Shown: positions 55,188 to 64,000 of the stretch, in pieces
How positions within the stretch are numbered: the first letter of the stretch is position 1
How the letters are laid out: each line of letters begins with the position of its first letter
Source: Acidobacteriota bacterium
GTDB lineage: Bacteria > Acidobacteriota > Terriglobia > Terriglobales > Acidobacteriaceae
DNA: 64,000 nt
Assembly: GCA_013289795.1 (NCBI GenBank)
Contig: JABCZH010000003.1
Coordinates: 124,001-188,000 of the forward strand
Reading direction: 5' to 3'
Translations under genes and position numbers: made by a program
The notes under the pieces: model-generated
Databases searched by the model: none
Told to the model about the DNA's origin: nothing
Seen by the model: only the letters and a program-made list of their open reading frames with translations

Positions 55188-55508
55188 TCAGCGAACCACT
55201 TTTCTCTCGTAGGGGACAGGCCGCGCGCTGCGCGGCGGTCGCTTGATCCCCGCGCGCAGTTGCCGCACGTCAATCTTCAATTCCGAAATCGTCCGGCTCA
55301 AGGTATTGCGGTGCATCCCCAATTGGCGGGCGGCGCGGCACTGATTGCCCTTGTTCTCCTGCAGCACAGTCAGGATGAACCGCTTCTTGAATTCGCGTAC
55401 TGCTTCGGAATAAAGAATATTGCTGCGGTACATCTGCATGATGAGTGCTTCGAGCTGATCTCTCACGGCATCTCTCTTTCCTGGAAGAGCCTCAATCCCA
55501 CTCTTCAC
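55188..55508 (-). CDS. Fis-type helix-turn-helix protein
   Basis: 106 aa. Central region SEAVREFKKRFILTVLQENK, NQCRAARQLGMHRNTLSRTI is the Fis/NtrC-type C-terminal HTH without an attached ATPase. A short basic tail follows. Probably a nucleoid-associated or small transcription factor. Confidence 0.85.
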   Translation of the reverse strand: MKSGIEALPGKRDAVRDQLEALIMQMYRSNILYSEAVREFKKRFILTVLQENKGNQCRAARQLGMHRNTLSRTISELKIDVRQLRAGIKRPPRSARPVPYERKVVR

Positions 55509-55544
55509 CTGTTTGCCAGATACTGCTCGACGTGCAGTTTATGG

Positions 55545-56060
55545 TCAGTGTGGGGCGCGGTGCAGCAAATCTAATCCCTGATAGAAGCGCATCCGTAATT
55601 CCGAAGGCGCTACCCATACCGCAGCCCGTCCCACCACCAAGAAATATGGCGCCCACTGCGATCCCTGTAGCCACTTCGAGGTGGGCGTGAACGCCGCCAT
55701 GCTGGTTAGCACAATGGCGACCACCAAACATCCTCGCAATAGCCCCAGAGCCCCGCCCAGAACTCGATCCACTACTCTCAGCCCCGCTTCTTTCATGGCC
55801 CAGCTTGCGATCCGCCCGGCGATTCCCGCCAGCAACATCACGCCGAGGAAGATGATCAAGAAAGCAGCAATCTCCGCCATCCAGACCGACGAAATATTCG
55901 GGGAAAACCAAACCGCCAGCCGATGATAGTTCCACGCGGCCAGCAAATATCCAAACACCAGTCCGCCGATTCCAAAGGCTTCCTGGAAAAACCCGGCGCT
56001 CGCTGCCTGCAACACAGACAGCAGAATCACCAACGCGATGATCCAGTCAGTGGCAGTCAA
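55545..56060 (-). CDS. CvpA-family membrane protein
   Basis: 171 aa from TTG 56060 (GGAG nearby), beginning TATDWIIALVILLSVLQAAS. Four helices, typical of CvpA/colicin V production proteins. The frame extends to 56195 but would overlap purC. It lies 23 nt after the purC stop on the same strand, echoing the known link of cvpA with purine genes. Confidence 0.8.
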   Translation of the reverse strand: MTATDWIIALVILLSVLQAASAGFFQEAFGIGGLVFGYLLAAWNYHRLAVWFSPNISSVWMAEIAAFLIIFLGVMLLAGIAGRIASWAMKEAGLRVVDRVLGGALGLLRGCLVVAIVLTSMAAFTPTSKWLQGSQWAPYFLVVGRAAVWVAPSELRMRFYQGLDLLHRAPH

Positions 56061-56083
56061 CGCCTTCTCCAGTCGGTTCTCTG

Positions 56084-56995
56084 CTAAACATCCAGCTCGT
56101 GTCCGGTGAGCTGGTGATATGCCTCCACATATTTCTCGCTGGTCTTGCGAGCCACTTCCGGGGGGAGGGCTGGCGCAGGCGGTTGTTTGTTCCACCGAAT
56201 TTCTTCCAGATAGTCACGAACATACTGCTTGTCATACGAATCCTGAGCGCGTCCCGGCTGATACTTATCCGCCGGCCAGAAGCGCGAGGAATCGGGCGTC
56301 AGGACTTCGTCCGCCAGCGTGATCCCCTTGGACGTGATCCCAAACTCGAATTTTGTATCCGCGATAATGATGCCCTTGGTGCGGGCGTAATCCGCGGCCT
56401 TGGTGTAAATCTTCAGCGTGATGTCCCGCAGCGTCTCGCTGCGTTCCCGGCCCACGACGCGAATCATTTCTTCAAAAGGGATATTCTCGTCGTGCCCGGT
56501 AGTGGCCTTGGTCGAAGGTGTGAAAATCGGTTCCGGCAGCTTATCCGATTCTCTCAATCCCTTGGGCAGTTCGATCCCGCAGACCCTGCCGGTAGCTTTG
56601 TACTCCTTCCAGGCCGAGCCGGAGATATAGCCTCTTACGACGCACTCCACCGGCACCATTTCAGCCCGCATCACCAGCATGGATCGCCCACGCAACTGAT
56701 CGGTATGGGAGCGCAGACTCGCGGGATAGCTTTCGACATCGGCCGTCACCATGTGGTTGGGGACAACCTCGCGCAGAAACTCAAACCAGAACAACGAAAT
56801 CTGGGTCAGCACCCGACCCTTGTGCGGAATGCCAGTGGCCAAAACGTAGTCGAACGCGGAGATGCGGTCCGTGGCCACGAATAACAACTGTTCACTGCCG
56901 AGACGGTACACGTCGCGCACCTTGCCGCTGGCGTGAAGTTCCAGTTCTGGAAAGTCTGTACGAAGCAGGACGGGATCGAGAAGTTGGGGGCTCAT
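56084..56995 (-). CDS. purC: SAICAR synthase (PurC)
   Basis: 303-aa purine enzyme joining CAIR and aspartate. [39 protein letters not shown], and [17 protein letters not shown] are family signatures. The length fits the eukaryote-like/long bacterial form. Two promoter candidates lie upstream; one would give a leaderless transcript. Confidence 0.95.
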   Translation of the reverse strand: MSPQLLDPVLLRTDFPELELHASGKVRDVYRLGSEQLLFVATDRISAFDYVLATGIPHKGRVLTQISLFWFEFLREVVPNHMVTADVESYPASLRSHTDQLRGRSMLVMRAEMVPVECVVRGYISGSAWKEYKATGRVCGIELPKGLRESDKLPEPIFTPSTKATTGHDENIPFEEMIRVVGRERSETLRDITLKIYTKAADYARTKGIIIADTKFEFGITSKGITLADEVLTPDSSRFWPADKYQPGRAQDSYDKQYVRDYLEEIRWNKQPPAPALPPEVARKTSEKYVEAYHQLTGHELDV

Positions 56996-57001
56996 GAAAT
57001 A

Positions 57002-57007
57002 ATTTTA
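57002..57007 (-). promoter_or_regulatory. -10-like hexamer 6 nt before purC
   Basis: TAAAAT on the minus strand, ending 6 nt before ATG 56995. No good -35. Confidence 0.4.
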
Positions 57008-57026
57008 CAGTGGGAAAACGTCGCGT

Positions 57027-57055
57027 ATTCTGAACCCACAGGAAATTTTTGTCAA
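57027..57055 (-). promoter_or_regulatory. Promoter of purC
   Basis: On the minus strand: perfect TTGACA (57050-57055), a 17-nt spacer and CAGAAT (57027-57032). It would give a short leader of about 25 nt. Confidence 0.55.
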
Positions 57056-57253
57056 CCGCTTATATCGGAGTTTGCCGCGCGGGCCGCAAGCCACTCGCGG
57101 AAAAAGAGTTGACAAAGGCGCTAGGCTCGAAAACACTTGCCCAGCAAGGCTTTCAGCGGTAACGGTTGTGGAAAAACTGAGGATGCTGGAGGATAACCGG
57201 AAACCAGGAAACTTCGTGGTTCCGAAGCCATACGGACTTTATTGGCCAACGGA

Positions 57254-60200
57254 CTACGCCACTTGGTTTTTCACTTGTTCGGCAGTCGCCCCCAACTGCA
57301 CTGACACCAACTTTGAAACTCCTGGCTCCTGCATCGTGACCCCGTACAACACGGGTGCAATACTCATGGTTTTCTTGCTGTGGGTAATGAGCACGAACTG
57401 GGTGTGCACACTCATCTCTTTGACAAGATCGGTGAAACGCCCAATGTTGGCCTCGTCCAGCGGCGCGTCCACCTCGTCCAGGATGCAGAACGGGCTGGGC
57501 TGATACTGGAAGATGCCAACCAGCAGGGCCAGTGCTGTAAGCGCCTTTTCGCCGCCCGAGAGCAGCAGGACATTTTGTAGCTTCTTTCCCGGAGGCGAAG
57601 CCACCACGTCAATGCCGCTCTCCATGTTGTTTTCTTCATCCGTCAAACGCATGAACGCATGGCCGCCGCCGAAGAGTTTCTTGAAGGTGGCCTGGAAATT
57701 CTCGTTGATCCGGGCAAACGCCTCCGCGAATTTCTGCCTTGAGAAGGTATCGATCTCGGCAATCGTGGCCTGCGTATTGGCGATTGAGTCGAGCAAGTCC
57801 TTCCGTTGAGTATCCAGGAAAGCATGACGCTCGGTGGTCTCTTTGTATTCCTCGAGGGCCATCATGTTGACCGGCCCCATGGCATCGAGCCGCGCCCGAA
57901 TTTCGCGCTGGGCCCGGTCTTCCGCCGCCAGCTGTTCGCCAGCCACCATCGTAATCGTCACGTCGGCCATAAGCTCAGGACGTTGAATCCCGAGTTCGTT
58001 CAGGCAGGTTTCCGCCATGTATTGCGCATCCGATTGCAGTTTCGCCACTGCGGCTGCCAGCTCACCTCTACGATCGCGGGCGTGGTCGAGCAACTGTCGC
58101 CCACTGCGCAGGGCGTCGTCAATCTCGGTAATCCGGGCGCGTACTTGGTCCGACTCAAACTGTAAGAGCCCCTCGCGGGCTTCGCCGGCGTTGCGCTCCG
58201 CCGCCAAATCATCCAGCAACACCGCCAGTTGCCGGTTCTCAGTCTCGCGCTGCAGTCGTTCCGTAGCTGCGGATTCGATCTCCCGCTGAACTGCACTTAC
58301 CCGCTCGCTCATGTCGGCAATCAACGATCCGATACGCTCCAGCACCGCTGCTGCCGCACGATGCCGCTCCTCCAAGGTTGCCACCCGCGCCAGGTGCTGA
58401 GACGCACTCTGCGCCGCCTGATCGCGGCCTTCACGCAAGGCCGCCAGATCTTCGTTCGCAGCCGAGGCCATGCGCTCCAACTCGTCCCGGCGCTGTTGCA
58501 GTTCCGCCAGTTCAGCTTGCCGCAGGGACATGAGGTTGATTTGTTCTTCACGGTCCACGCCCAGACGCTGCAATTCCCCGTGACACGTCTCCAGTCGTTC
58601 GGCCATACGAGTCATTTCCAATTGCAGTTGCTGCAGCATGTGGCCGGAGGTCATGGCGTGCTTTTCCGCCTCCCGTTTCTCCCCCTCCAGTCGGTCGAGC
58701 AGGGAAGTGAGATCTTTAATCTCTCGCCCCAACCGCAGCACCTTGGTTTCTTCGTCGCGCAGCGCAGACTCCAGTTCGCCGAGCATTCGCTGGACGTCGC
58801 GCAGCTCGCGCTTCATCGAGAGCGGCCCTTCCGCCCGCTGCTTTCCCCCCGTTACTGTCACGTTGTGGAAGCATTCCCCAGATTGCGCCAGGAAAAATGC
58901 ATCCGGATTCGACAAAGCCAGTTCACGGGCAAATGCAGGATCGGATGCGATGTAACCATCGCGCAGCTTGGGAAGAATGACTTCGAGCGATCGGCCGAAG
59001 CCATTGAGCACGCGGATGGCATGCTTCAGCGGCACCACCGACTGGCTGGGCGATAGCGCACGCGAGGCTTCGTCCACAGCAAAAGAAAACTTCGCCTGCG
59101 AATCCTCGGGATGCACCAGGAAGGTCGCGCGCCCATCAACATCAGACCGCAACAGGCGCAGACCTTCATCTGCGGCATCCCACGACTTCACCACAATGTA
59201 GTTCAGTTCATCCCGTAGAAAGTCCTCGACCACACCTTCGTATTGCGCCTCGACCTCGAGGAAGTCGGCCAAAACGCCCACCGGAGCCAACCCGCCGTTC
59301 ATCGCTCCGGACTGGAAGAGCCGGCGGACCGATTCCGTCGAATAACCATGTTCTGCGACCAGCGCCTCGAGCGAGGCCTTCTTGCCGATGGCCGACGCGA
59401 ACTCCGCGCGCAGACTGTCCAGCCGATTCTTGCCGTCGGATTCTTCGCGCCGCTTCGACTCCAGCGATCGGCGCGCATGGACGATCTCCTCCTCCAGGCC
59501 GGTTACACGCTGCGAAACCGTCTCGAACTCCAGCGCCAGTTGCCCGCGCTGCCCATCGAAAGCCTCCACCTGCGAGTTGGCGGTTGCCATCTCGGCATGC
59601 AGGCGGTGGGTCTCGCGATCCACCGCCGCGAGGCGATCTTCAGTTTGGGTAAGCTGGTTGCGCAGATTGGACGCCGAAGCCACTGCCTCCAGAATCGCGC
59701 TACGCGACGCTTCCTGCCGTCGCTCAAACTCCGCCAGCGCGTCAGCTGCAGCCGCAGAGGCTAGCTGGCGCTCGGCCAGTTCCTGTTGCGCCCCTGACAA
59801 ATCGGCGGCTGCCGAGTCCATGATTTGCCGGTTCGAGTCGCGTTCCGCCTCGAGAGCGGCCAGCCGACTCCGGGCCTGCGTCAACTCAGATTCCGAAACT
59901 GCGGCCCGCGCCGTCAATTCCGTACAGCGCTCTTCATTGTGATGCCGCTGCACCACCGCGCGATTGCCCTCGATCTTGATCTGGTTCAAGCGTTCACGGT
60001 TTTCGCGAATCTCGCTCTCAATCGCGTATCCCCGCTGCGTGCGCTCCGCGTGCTCCGATTCCAATTGCTGAACTCTCTCGCCCTGTTGCTGTATTTCCTC
60101 GGATATGGCATTGATCTGTCCATCCAGGGTCGCGTTTTCCTGCTCCAGTTGCGCAAACTTGCTGGCCAGCACCACACGCAGCTTCGCCCGCAGCTCTTCC

Positions 60201-61150
60201 CGCAGTTTGGCATAGCGCTCGGCCTTCGACGCCTGCCGCTTCAGCGAGTTCATCTGGCGCGTGACTTCTTCGAAAATGTCATGCACGCGCGCCAGGTTTA
60301 GCTTGGCATCTTCCAGACGAGCTTCCGCCAGACGCTTCTTGGTTTTGAACTTGGTGATCCCCGCCGCTTCTTCGATGATCGCCCGGCGGTCAGTAGGGCG
60401 GCTGCTCAATATTTGTCCAATGCGTCCTTGTTCGATCAGCGCATAGGATTCCGGTCCGAGGCCCGTGCCCATGAACAATTCCTGGATGTCGCGCAAGCGG
60501 CACAACTTGCCGTTCAGAAGATACTCGCTATCGCCGGAACGGAACAGCCGCCGCGTGACCACGATCTCACCCGCTCGGAATTGTTGCTGAAACTTCCGTC
60601 GCCGGATTTTCAGCACCACTTGCGGCCCAAGACTCGGACAGGCCAACGGAGTGGCAGTCTTGATGGGTGGATTCGGGTTCACGAAAACTGCGAATAGTGG
60701 CTCATCTTCTACATCGTCCTGCGCCAGAGCCTCGACTTTCCCCGGCTGCGCTTCTTCTGTGCGCTGCTCCACTTCTTCGGCCGCCTTGGCCCGGAGTTCA
60801 GCCTCATCCCAATCGGCAGTCGGCATCTCATCCTGGATTTCGATCTCTGTGGGATTCGCCACATCAGAGCCGCCGTACACCTCAGGATCGATCAGCGTAA
60901 GCGCCACTTCGGCCATGCCAGTCGGCTTGCGGTCGCGCGTGCCGGCAAAGATCACGTCCTCCATGCGCGAGCCGCGCAAGGTCTTGGCCGACTGCTCGCC
61001 CAGCACCCAGGAAATGGCGTCGGCAATGTTCGACTTGCCGCAGCCGTTCGGCCCGATGATGGCCGCGACTCCATCCCCGTGAAACTTGAGTTCGGTGCGG
61101 TCGCAAAAGGATTTGAACCCGAGAATCTGAAGCTTTTTCAGTTTGAGCAA
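57254..61150 (-). CDS. smc: Chromosome segregation ATPase SMC
   Basis: 1298-aa condensin subunit that organises chromosomal DNA. Walker A GPNGCGKS (33-40), two coiled coils flanking a hinge (about residues 640-780), signature LSGGEKALTAL (about 1195) and Walker B CILDEVDAPLD. The start TTG 61150 follows AAGGAG by 7 nt. It is about 100 residues longer than usual because of an acidic insertion at about 92-190 inside the N-terminal head, before TRRLFRSGDSEYLLNG. ScpA/ScpB are not in the window. Confidence 0.95.
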   Translation of the reverse strand: MLKLKKLQILGFKSFCDRTELKFHGDGVAAIIGPNGCGKSNIADAISWVLGEQSAKTLRGSRMEDVIFAGTRDRKPTGMAEVALTLIDPEVYGGSDVANPTEIEIQDEMPTADWDEAELRAKAAEEVEQRTEEAQPGKVEALAQDDVEDEPLFAVFVNPNPPIKTATPLACPSLGPQVVLKIRRRKFQQQFRAGEIVVTRRLFRSGDSEYLLNGKLCRLRDIQELFMGTGLGPESYALIEQGRIGQILSSRPTDRRAIIEEAAGITKFKTKKRLAEARLEDAKLNLARVHDIFEEVTRQMNSLKRQASKAERYAKLREELRAKLRVVLASKFAQLEQENATLDGQINAISEEIQQQGERVQQLESEHAERTQRGYAIESEIRENRERLNQIKIEGNRAVVQRHHNEERCTELTARAAVSESELTQARSRLAALEAERDSNRQIMDSAAADLSGAQQELAERQLASAAAADALAEFERRQEASRSAILEAVASASNLRNQLTQTEDRLAAVDRETHRLHAEMATANSQVEAFDGQRGQLALEFETVSQRVTGLEEEIVHARRSLESKRREESDGKNRLDSLRAEFASAIGKKASLEALVAEHGYSTESVRRLFQSGAMNGGLAPVGVLADFLEVEAQYEGVVEDFLRDELNYIVVKSWDAADEGLRLLRSDVDGRATFLVHPEDSQAKFSFAVDEASRALSPSQSVVPLKHAIRVLNGFGRSLEVILPKLRDGYIASDPAFARELALSNPDAFFLAQSGECFHNVTVTGGKQRAEGPLSMKRELRDVQRMLGELESALRDEETKVLRLGREIKDLTSLLDRLEGEKREAEKHAMTSGHMLQQLQLEMTRMAERLETCHGELQRLGVDREEQINLMSLRQAELAELQQRRDELERMASAANEDLAALREGRDQAAQSASQHLARVATLEERHRAAAAVLERIGSLIADMSERVSAVQREIESAATERLQRETENRQLAVLLDDLAAERNAGEAREGLLQFESDQVRARITEIDDALRSGRQLLDHARDRRGELAAAVAKLQSDAQYMAETCLNELGIQRPELMADVTITMVAGEQLAAEDRAQREIRARLDAMGPVNMMALEEYKETTERHAFLDTQRKDLLDSIANTQATIAEIDTFSRQKFAEAFARINENFQATFKKLFGGGHAFMRLTDEENNMESGIDVVASPPGKKLQNVLLLSGGEKALTALALLVGIFQYQPSPFCILDEVDAPLDEANIGRFTDLVKEMSVHTQFVLITHSKKTMSIAPVLYGVTMQEPGVSKLVSVQLGATAEQVKNQVA

Positions 61151-61299
61151 CGTGTACTCCTTGGTCGTACCAGCCTGACTTCTCGCTCCTTCATCCCGAG
61201 CGAAGTCGATGAACCTGCCTGTTTACCAATCAGATGCTCACGCCTGCGGTTGGGCCGAAACTCACCTTGACCCAGCTGCGACGAGCACAAATCAGAGCT

Positions 61300-61329
61300 A
61301 ATGTAACGGTCAAATTGCGCCGGGGTCAA
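61300..61329 (-). promoter_or_regulatory. Possible smc promoter
   Basis: On the minus strand: TTGACC (61324-61329), an 18-nt spacer and TACATT (61300-61305), about 150 nt before the smc start. The 61151-61566 interval has no believable gene; it holds this site and the hairpin at 61520-61541. Confidence 0.4.
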
Positions 61330-61519
61330 GCAAGAAAACACTATATCTTGTAGGGCCCTTCGCATAACCACCTTATTTTGCACACACAATGCAGCAACTA
61401 GTGGTCAAAACGGTGGAAAACGTTAGAAGGAAGGGAGAATCGCGAGAGCAAGCTAATGGTATCGCAGGTAAGACGTCGAAGCAAAGGAAAGAAAGACTAT
61501 GTTCGATCGGAAGTGAGTT

Positions 61520-61541
61520 GGACGGGCGAGGACGCCCGTCC
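61520..61541. terminator. Hairpin after the dipeptidase gene
   Basis: Perfect 9-bp stem GGACGGGCG / CGCCCGTCC around AGGA, 25 nt past the dipeptidase stop. There is no U-run, so it may instead be a dispersed structural repeat. Confidence 0.45.
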
Positions 61542-61566
61542 ATTCACAAGCTGGTTGCGATGGGTC

Positions 61567-62940
61567 TTATCCGCCCAGCTTCTCAAAGAACAAACAGATC
61601 GATTCGATCCCACGATAAAAATTCGGGATATGGAACTTCTCGTTAGGAGCGTGCAGATTGTCGTCAGGCAAGCCGAAGCCCATCATCACGCTGGGAATCT
61701 TCAGCACGTCCTGAAAGTCGGTCACAATCGGAATCGAACCACCGGAGCGAATGAAGACCGTGTCTTTGTTGAACACTTCGTGCATAGCCTCGGTCGATGC
61801 TTTAACGTATTTGTTGTCTGTACCCACCACGCACGCCGGGCCCTTGCTCCATACTTTGATCTTGGTCTCGATCCCTTTGGGCGTCAGTTTCTTCACAAAT
61901 GCCGTATAGCGCTTCAGGATGTCGTCTGGATCCTGGTTGGGAACCATACGCATGGAAACCTTCGCCGCGGCCTTGGCCGGAATCACGGTCTTGGCGCCGG
62001 GGGCGATGAATCCGCCCGGCATGCCGTGAACTTCCAGCGTCGGACGCGCCCAAGTGCGGTACAGCACCGAAAATCCCGGCTCCCCCGTCAGGACCTTGGA
62101 GCCAACTTCAGTCTTGCGGTAGTGCTCTTCGTTGAAGGGCAGCCGCTTCCACGCCTTCAGTTCATCTTTGCTCGGAGCCTTCACGTTCTTGTAGAAGCCA
62201 GGGATCAAGACCTTGCCCTTGGAGTCTTTCAGTTTGCTGATGATCTCGATCAACGCGAAGAAGGGGTTGGGTGCCGCGCCGCCGTACATGCCGGAGTGCA
62301 AATCTGTCTTGGCTCCGAAGGCTTCGATCTCGGTGTACACCAGGCCGCGCAGTCCTACACACAACGTTGGAAGGTCAGGGGCAAACAATTCTGTATCGCA
62401 AACCAACGCGAAGTCGGCCTTCAGCTTGGCCTTCTGCTTGCGCACGTATTCGGCAATCGACTCGCCGCCGACTTCCTCTTCCCCCTCGATGATGAACTTC
62501 ACATTCAGCGGCAGCTTGCCGCCATGGCCCTTCATCAACGCTTCGATCGCCTTGATCTCCATCCACAGCTGGCCTTTGTCGTCCACCGCTCCGCGCGCGT
62601 AGATGTTGTTGTTGCGCTCGGTTGGCTCAAACGGCGGACTGATCCATTCGTCGAGAGGCTCTGCGGGCTGCACGTCGTAGTGCGCGTAACACAGCACAGT
62701 CGGTTTGCCGGAAGCATGCAGCCAGTCGGCGTAAATCAGCGGATGGCCCTTGGTGGCGATGACTTCCACGTTGTCCATGCCAATGCGCCGCAGTTCATTG
62801 GCCACGACATCGGCTGCCTTTTGCACGTCGGACTTGTGTTCAGGTGCAGTGCTGACGCTGGGGATACGAAGCAAATCTTTGAGTTCGTTTAAAAAGCGTT
62901 GCTGGTTCTGCCGGGCGTAATCGATTGCAGGTGAAGCCAT
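61567..62940 (-). CDS. M20-family dipeptidase
   Basis: 457-aa zinc metallopeptidase of the M20/carnosinase-like group. Metal and catalytic residues: H87 and D89 (CYAHYDVQP), D120/D121 (GAVDDKGQ), E154/E155 (IEGEEEVGG), with a lid/dimerisation domain in the middle (about 210-320). GAGG precedes ATG 62940. No signal peptide, so probably cytoplasmic. The peptide preference is unknown. Confidence 0.9.
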   Translation of the reverse strand: MASPAIDYARQNQQRFLNELKDLLRIPSVSTAPEHKSDVQKAADVVANELRRIGMDNVEVIATKGHPLIYADWLHASGKPTVLCYAHYDVQPAEPLDEWISPPFEPTERNNNIYARGAVDDKGQLWMEIKAIEALMKGHGGKLPLNVKFIIEGEEEVGGESIAEYVRKQKAKLKADFALVCDTELFAPDLPTLCVGLRGLVYTEIEAFGAKTDLHSGMYGGAAPNPFFALIEIISKLKDSKGKVLIPGFYKNVKAPSKDELKAWKRLPFNEEHYRKTEVGSKVLTGEPGFSVLYRTWARPTLEVHGMPGGFIAPGAKTVIPAKAAAKVSMRMVPNQDPDDILKRYTAFVKKLTPKGIETKIKVWSKGPACVVGTDNKYVKASTEAMHEVFNKDTVFIRSGGSIPIVTDFQDVLKIPSVMMGFGLPDDNLHAPNEKFHIPNFYRGIESICLFFEKLGG

Positions 62941-63143
62941 AGGGCGATCCTCATTTCTCGCGCGGGAAACGCGATTCCGACTGGGGTCTGATGGATAAAA
63001 CGATTAAGTATACCTGACCGCCGGGCCTGACTTCCCTGAGCGGCCGCCTCCTTGGGCGCCCGTCATGCTACCCTCTTGGGTTGCGTACCGTCTTAATACT
63101 TGGCCGTACGGTTACATTGCCGGGGCCCTTTTGGAGTTTATCG

Positions 63144-64000
63144 ATGAAATCCATATCTAGATCCTTGTTTTCTTCTTGGGTGTGCGCCATTTTCGCGCTC
63201 AGCAGTCTTTCTTCAGTTCTTATGCGCGCCCAGGATGCGCCGCAGCCGGCTATTCACGGCATCGCTGTCGCCAACATGGATCGCTCGGCCAGGCCCGGCG
63301 ATGACTTTTATGAATACGCCAACGGCGACTGGATCAAGCGAACCGAAATTCCGCCGGACCGCGGCCGCATCGGCGTTTTTACCGCCCTGTCTGAACTCAG
63401 CGACAAGCGCACCGCTGGCTTGATTGAAGAAACTGCCAAGGGCGGATCACCGGCCGGCTTTAGCGCCCGTAAGATCGCAGATCTTTACAACTCCTACGTG
63501 GACGAGACCACCATCGAGTCCCGTGGCCTCACTCCCCTCGAACCCCATCTCAAAGCTATTAAGGCCATCCGCAACAAGCAGGAGTTGGCCCATGCCCTCG
63601 GGGAAGGCCTGCGCGCTGACGTCGACGCTCTCAACAACACCAACTTCCATACCGCGAACCTGTTTGGCCTGTGGGTCGCTCCCGGTTTCAACGATTCCGA
63701 TCACTACGCGGCCTTCCTGTTGCAAGGCGGCCTCGAACTGCCCGACCGCGAGTATTACATCGCGGACAGCGATCGTATGCGTGATCTCCGCGGCAAGTAT
63801 CAAACTCATGTCTCCACCATGCTCAAGCTGGCTGTATTCACGGACCCAGACGCTCGCGCCGCACGGATCGTGGAACTGGAGCACGCCATCGCGCAAACCC
63901 ATCTCAGCCTGGCCGATAACGAAGACATCCACAAAGCCAATAATACCTGGCAGCAGGCTGATTTCGCGGCCAAGGCCCCCGGCCTTGACTGGGCCGAATA
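63144..64000 (+). CDS. M13-family metallopeptidase (PepO/neprilysin-like), 5' part
   Basis: 285 complete codons, cut by the window end. Signal peptide (VCAIFALSSLSSVLMRAQ), then the M13 N-domain opening DRSARPGDDFYEYANGDWIK and LFGLWVAPGFNDSDHYAAFL ... GLELPDREYY. The zinc motif HExxH lies beyond the window. An exported or periplasmic oligopeptidase. TTGGAG is 6-12 nt upstream of ATG 63144. Confidence 0.9.
   Translation, partial: MKSISRSLFSSWVCAIFALSSLSSVLMRAQDAPQPAIHGIAVANMDRSARPGDDFYEYANGDWIKRTEIPPDRGRIGVFTALSELSDKRTAGLIEETAKGGSPAGFSARKIADLYNSYVDETTIESRGLTPLEPHLKAIKAIRNKQELAHALGEGLRADVDALNNTNFHTANLFGLWVAPGFNDSDHYAAFLLQGGLELPDREYYIADSDRMRDLRGKYQTHVSTMLKLAVFTDPDARAARIVELEHAIAQTHLSLADNEDIHKANNTWQQADFAAKAPGLDWAE

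Noticed and set aside
57072-57253. Plus-strand open frame between purC and smc
   Set aside because: It runs into the 3' end of smc and has no family features; the gap is explained by the purC promoters.
61456-62892. 478-codon frame opposite the M20 dipeptidase
   Set aside because: Shadow of the dipeptidase; no family features of its own.

Overview
The window is high-GC, densely packed bacterial chromosome. Gene content and protein style (a complete squalene-hopene/hopanoid cluster, unimodal QueF, cytochrome P460, DUF3592-like and M13/M48 peptidase families, unlinked nuoB) suggest a soil Acidobacteriota of the Terriglobia type. This is judged from memory of these families, not from a database search. 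No rRNA, tRNA, CRISPR array, transposase or phage gene was found.

Layout. 1-1020: a small accessory patch with a HigB/HigA toxin-antitoxin pair and an orphan, frameshifted Phd/YefM-type antitoxin. 1063-15383: the isoprenoid/hopanoid block. Plus strand: ispH, shc, hpnH, an unknown 149-aa gene, hpnA, hpnG, two zinc-type dehydrogenases, hpnC, hpnD and hpnE. Minus strand: hpnJ followed by two small EamA/SMR-like membrane proteins. Together they supply the isoprenoid precursor (IspH), make squalene (HpnC/D/E), cyclise it (SHC), add and trim adenosine to build the C35 chain (HpnH, HpnG) and probably modify the side chain (HpnA, HpnJ, dehydrogenases). 15483-19133: a minus-strand adaptor/TPR/TolC export operon. 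19276-24817: queF, a MetX-like hydrolase, an MFS transporter with an HpnB-like glycosyltransferase, an OB-like exported protein and an anti-sigma/STAS pair. 25060-27756: a probable magnesium system made of a soluble PRC-MgtE_N-CBS protein and an atypical Nramp carrier.

27891-35476: housekeeping and accessory genes (M48 protease, Nudix, GAF/fRMsr, a binding protein, an IscU-like protein, HAD, MocA-like, XdhC, a zinc dehydrogenase, two tiny unknown genes, a VOC protein). 35505-35837 holds a broken DUF3592-like gene that is not visible as an intact reading frame. 35881-46839: orphan nuoB, a PLP decarboxylase, a GHMP kinase, nadE, a DsbA-like protein, a TPR-secretin, citrate synthase and a DUF5694 protein. 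46844-51280: an AraC regulator, cytochrome P460, HicAB, cysteine desulfurase and mnmA (the last two form a tRNA thiolation pair). 51334-64000: small envelope proteins, an SDR, a TPR protein, a Fis-like regulator, CvpA, purC, smc, an M20 dipeptidase and the start of an M13 peptidase.

Most unusual signals: (1) three related imperfect palindromes that each lie exactly at a gene junction, supplying or abutting the upstream stop codon and, in two cases, placing the downstream ATG in or next to the repeat; (2) a recurring -10-like hexamer only 6 to 8 nt before the start codon at many genes, suggesting leaderless transcripts; (3) the split MgtE-domain/Nramp pair with a possible Shine-Dalgarno-sequestering leader; (4) an hpnJ plus paired four-helix transporter operon.
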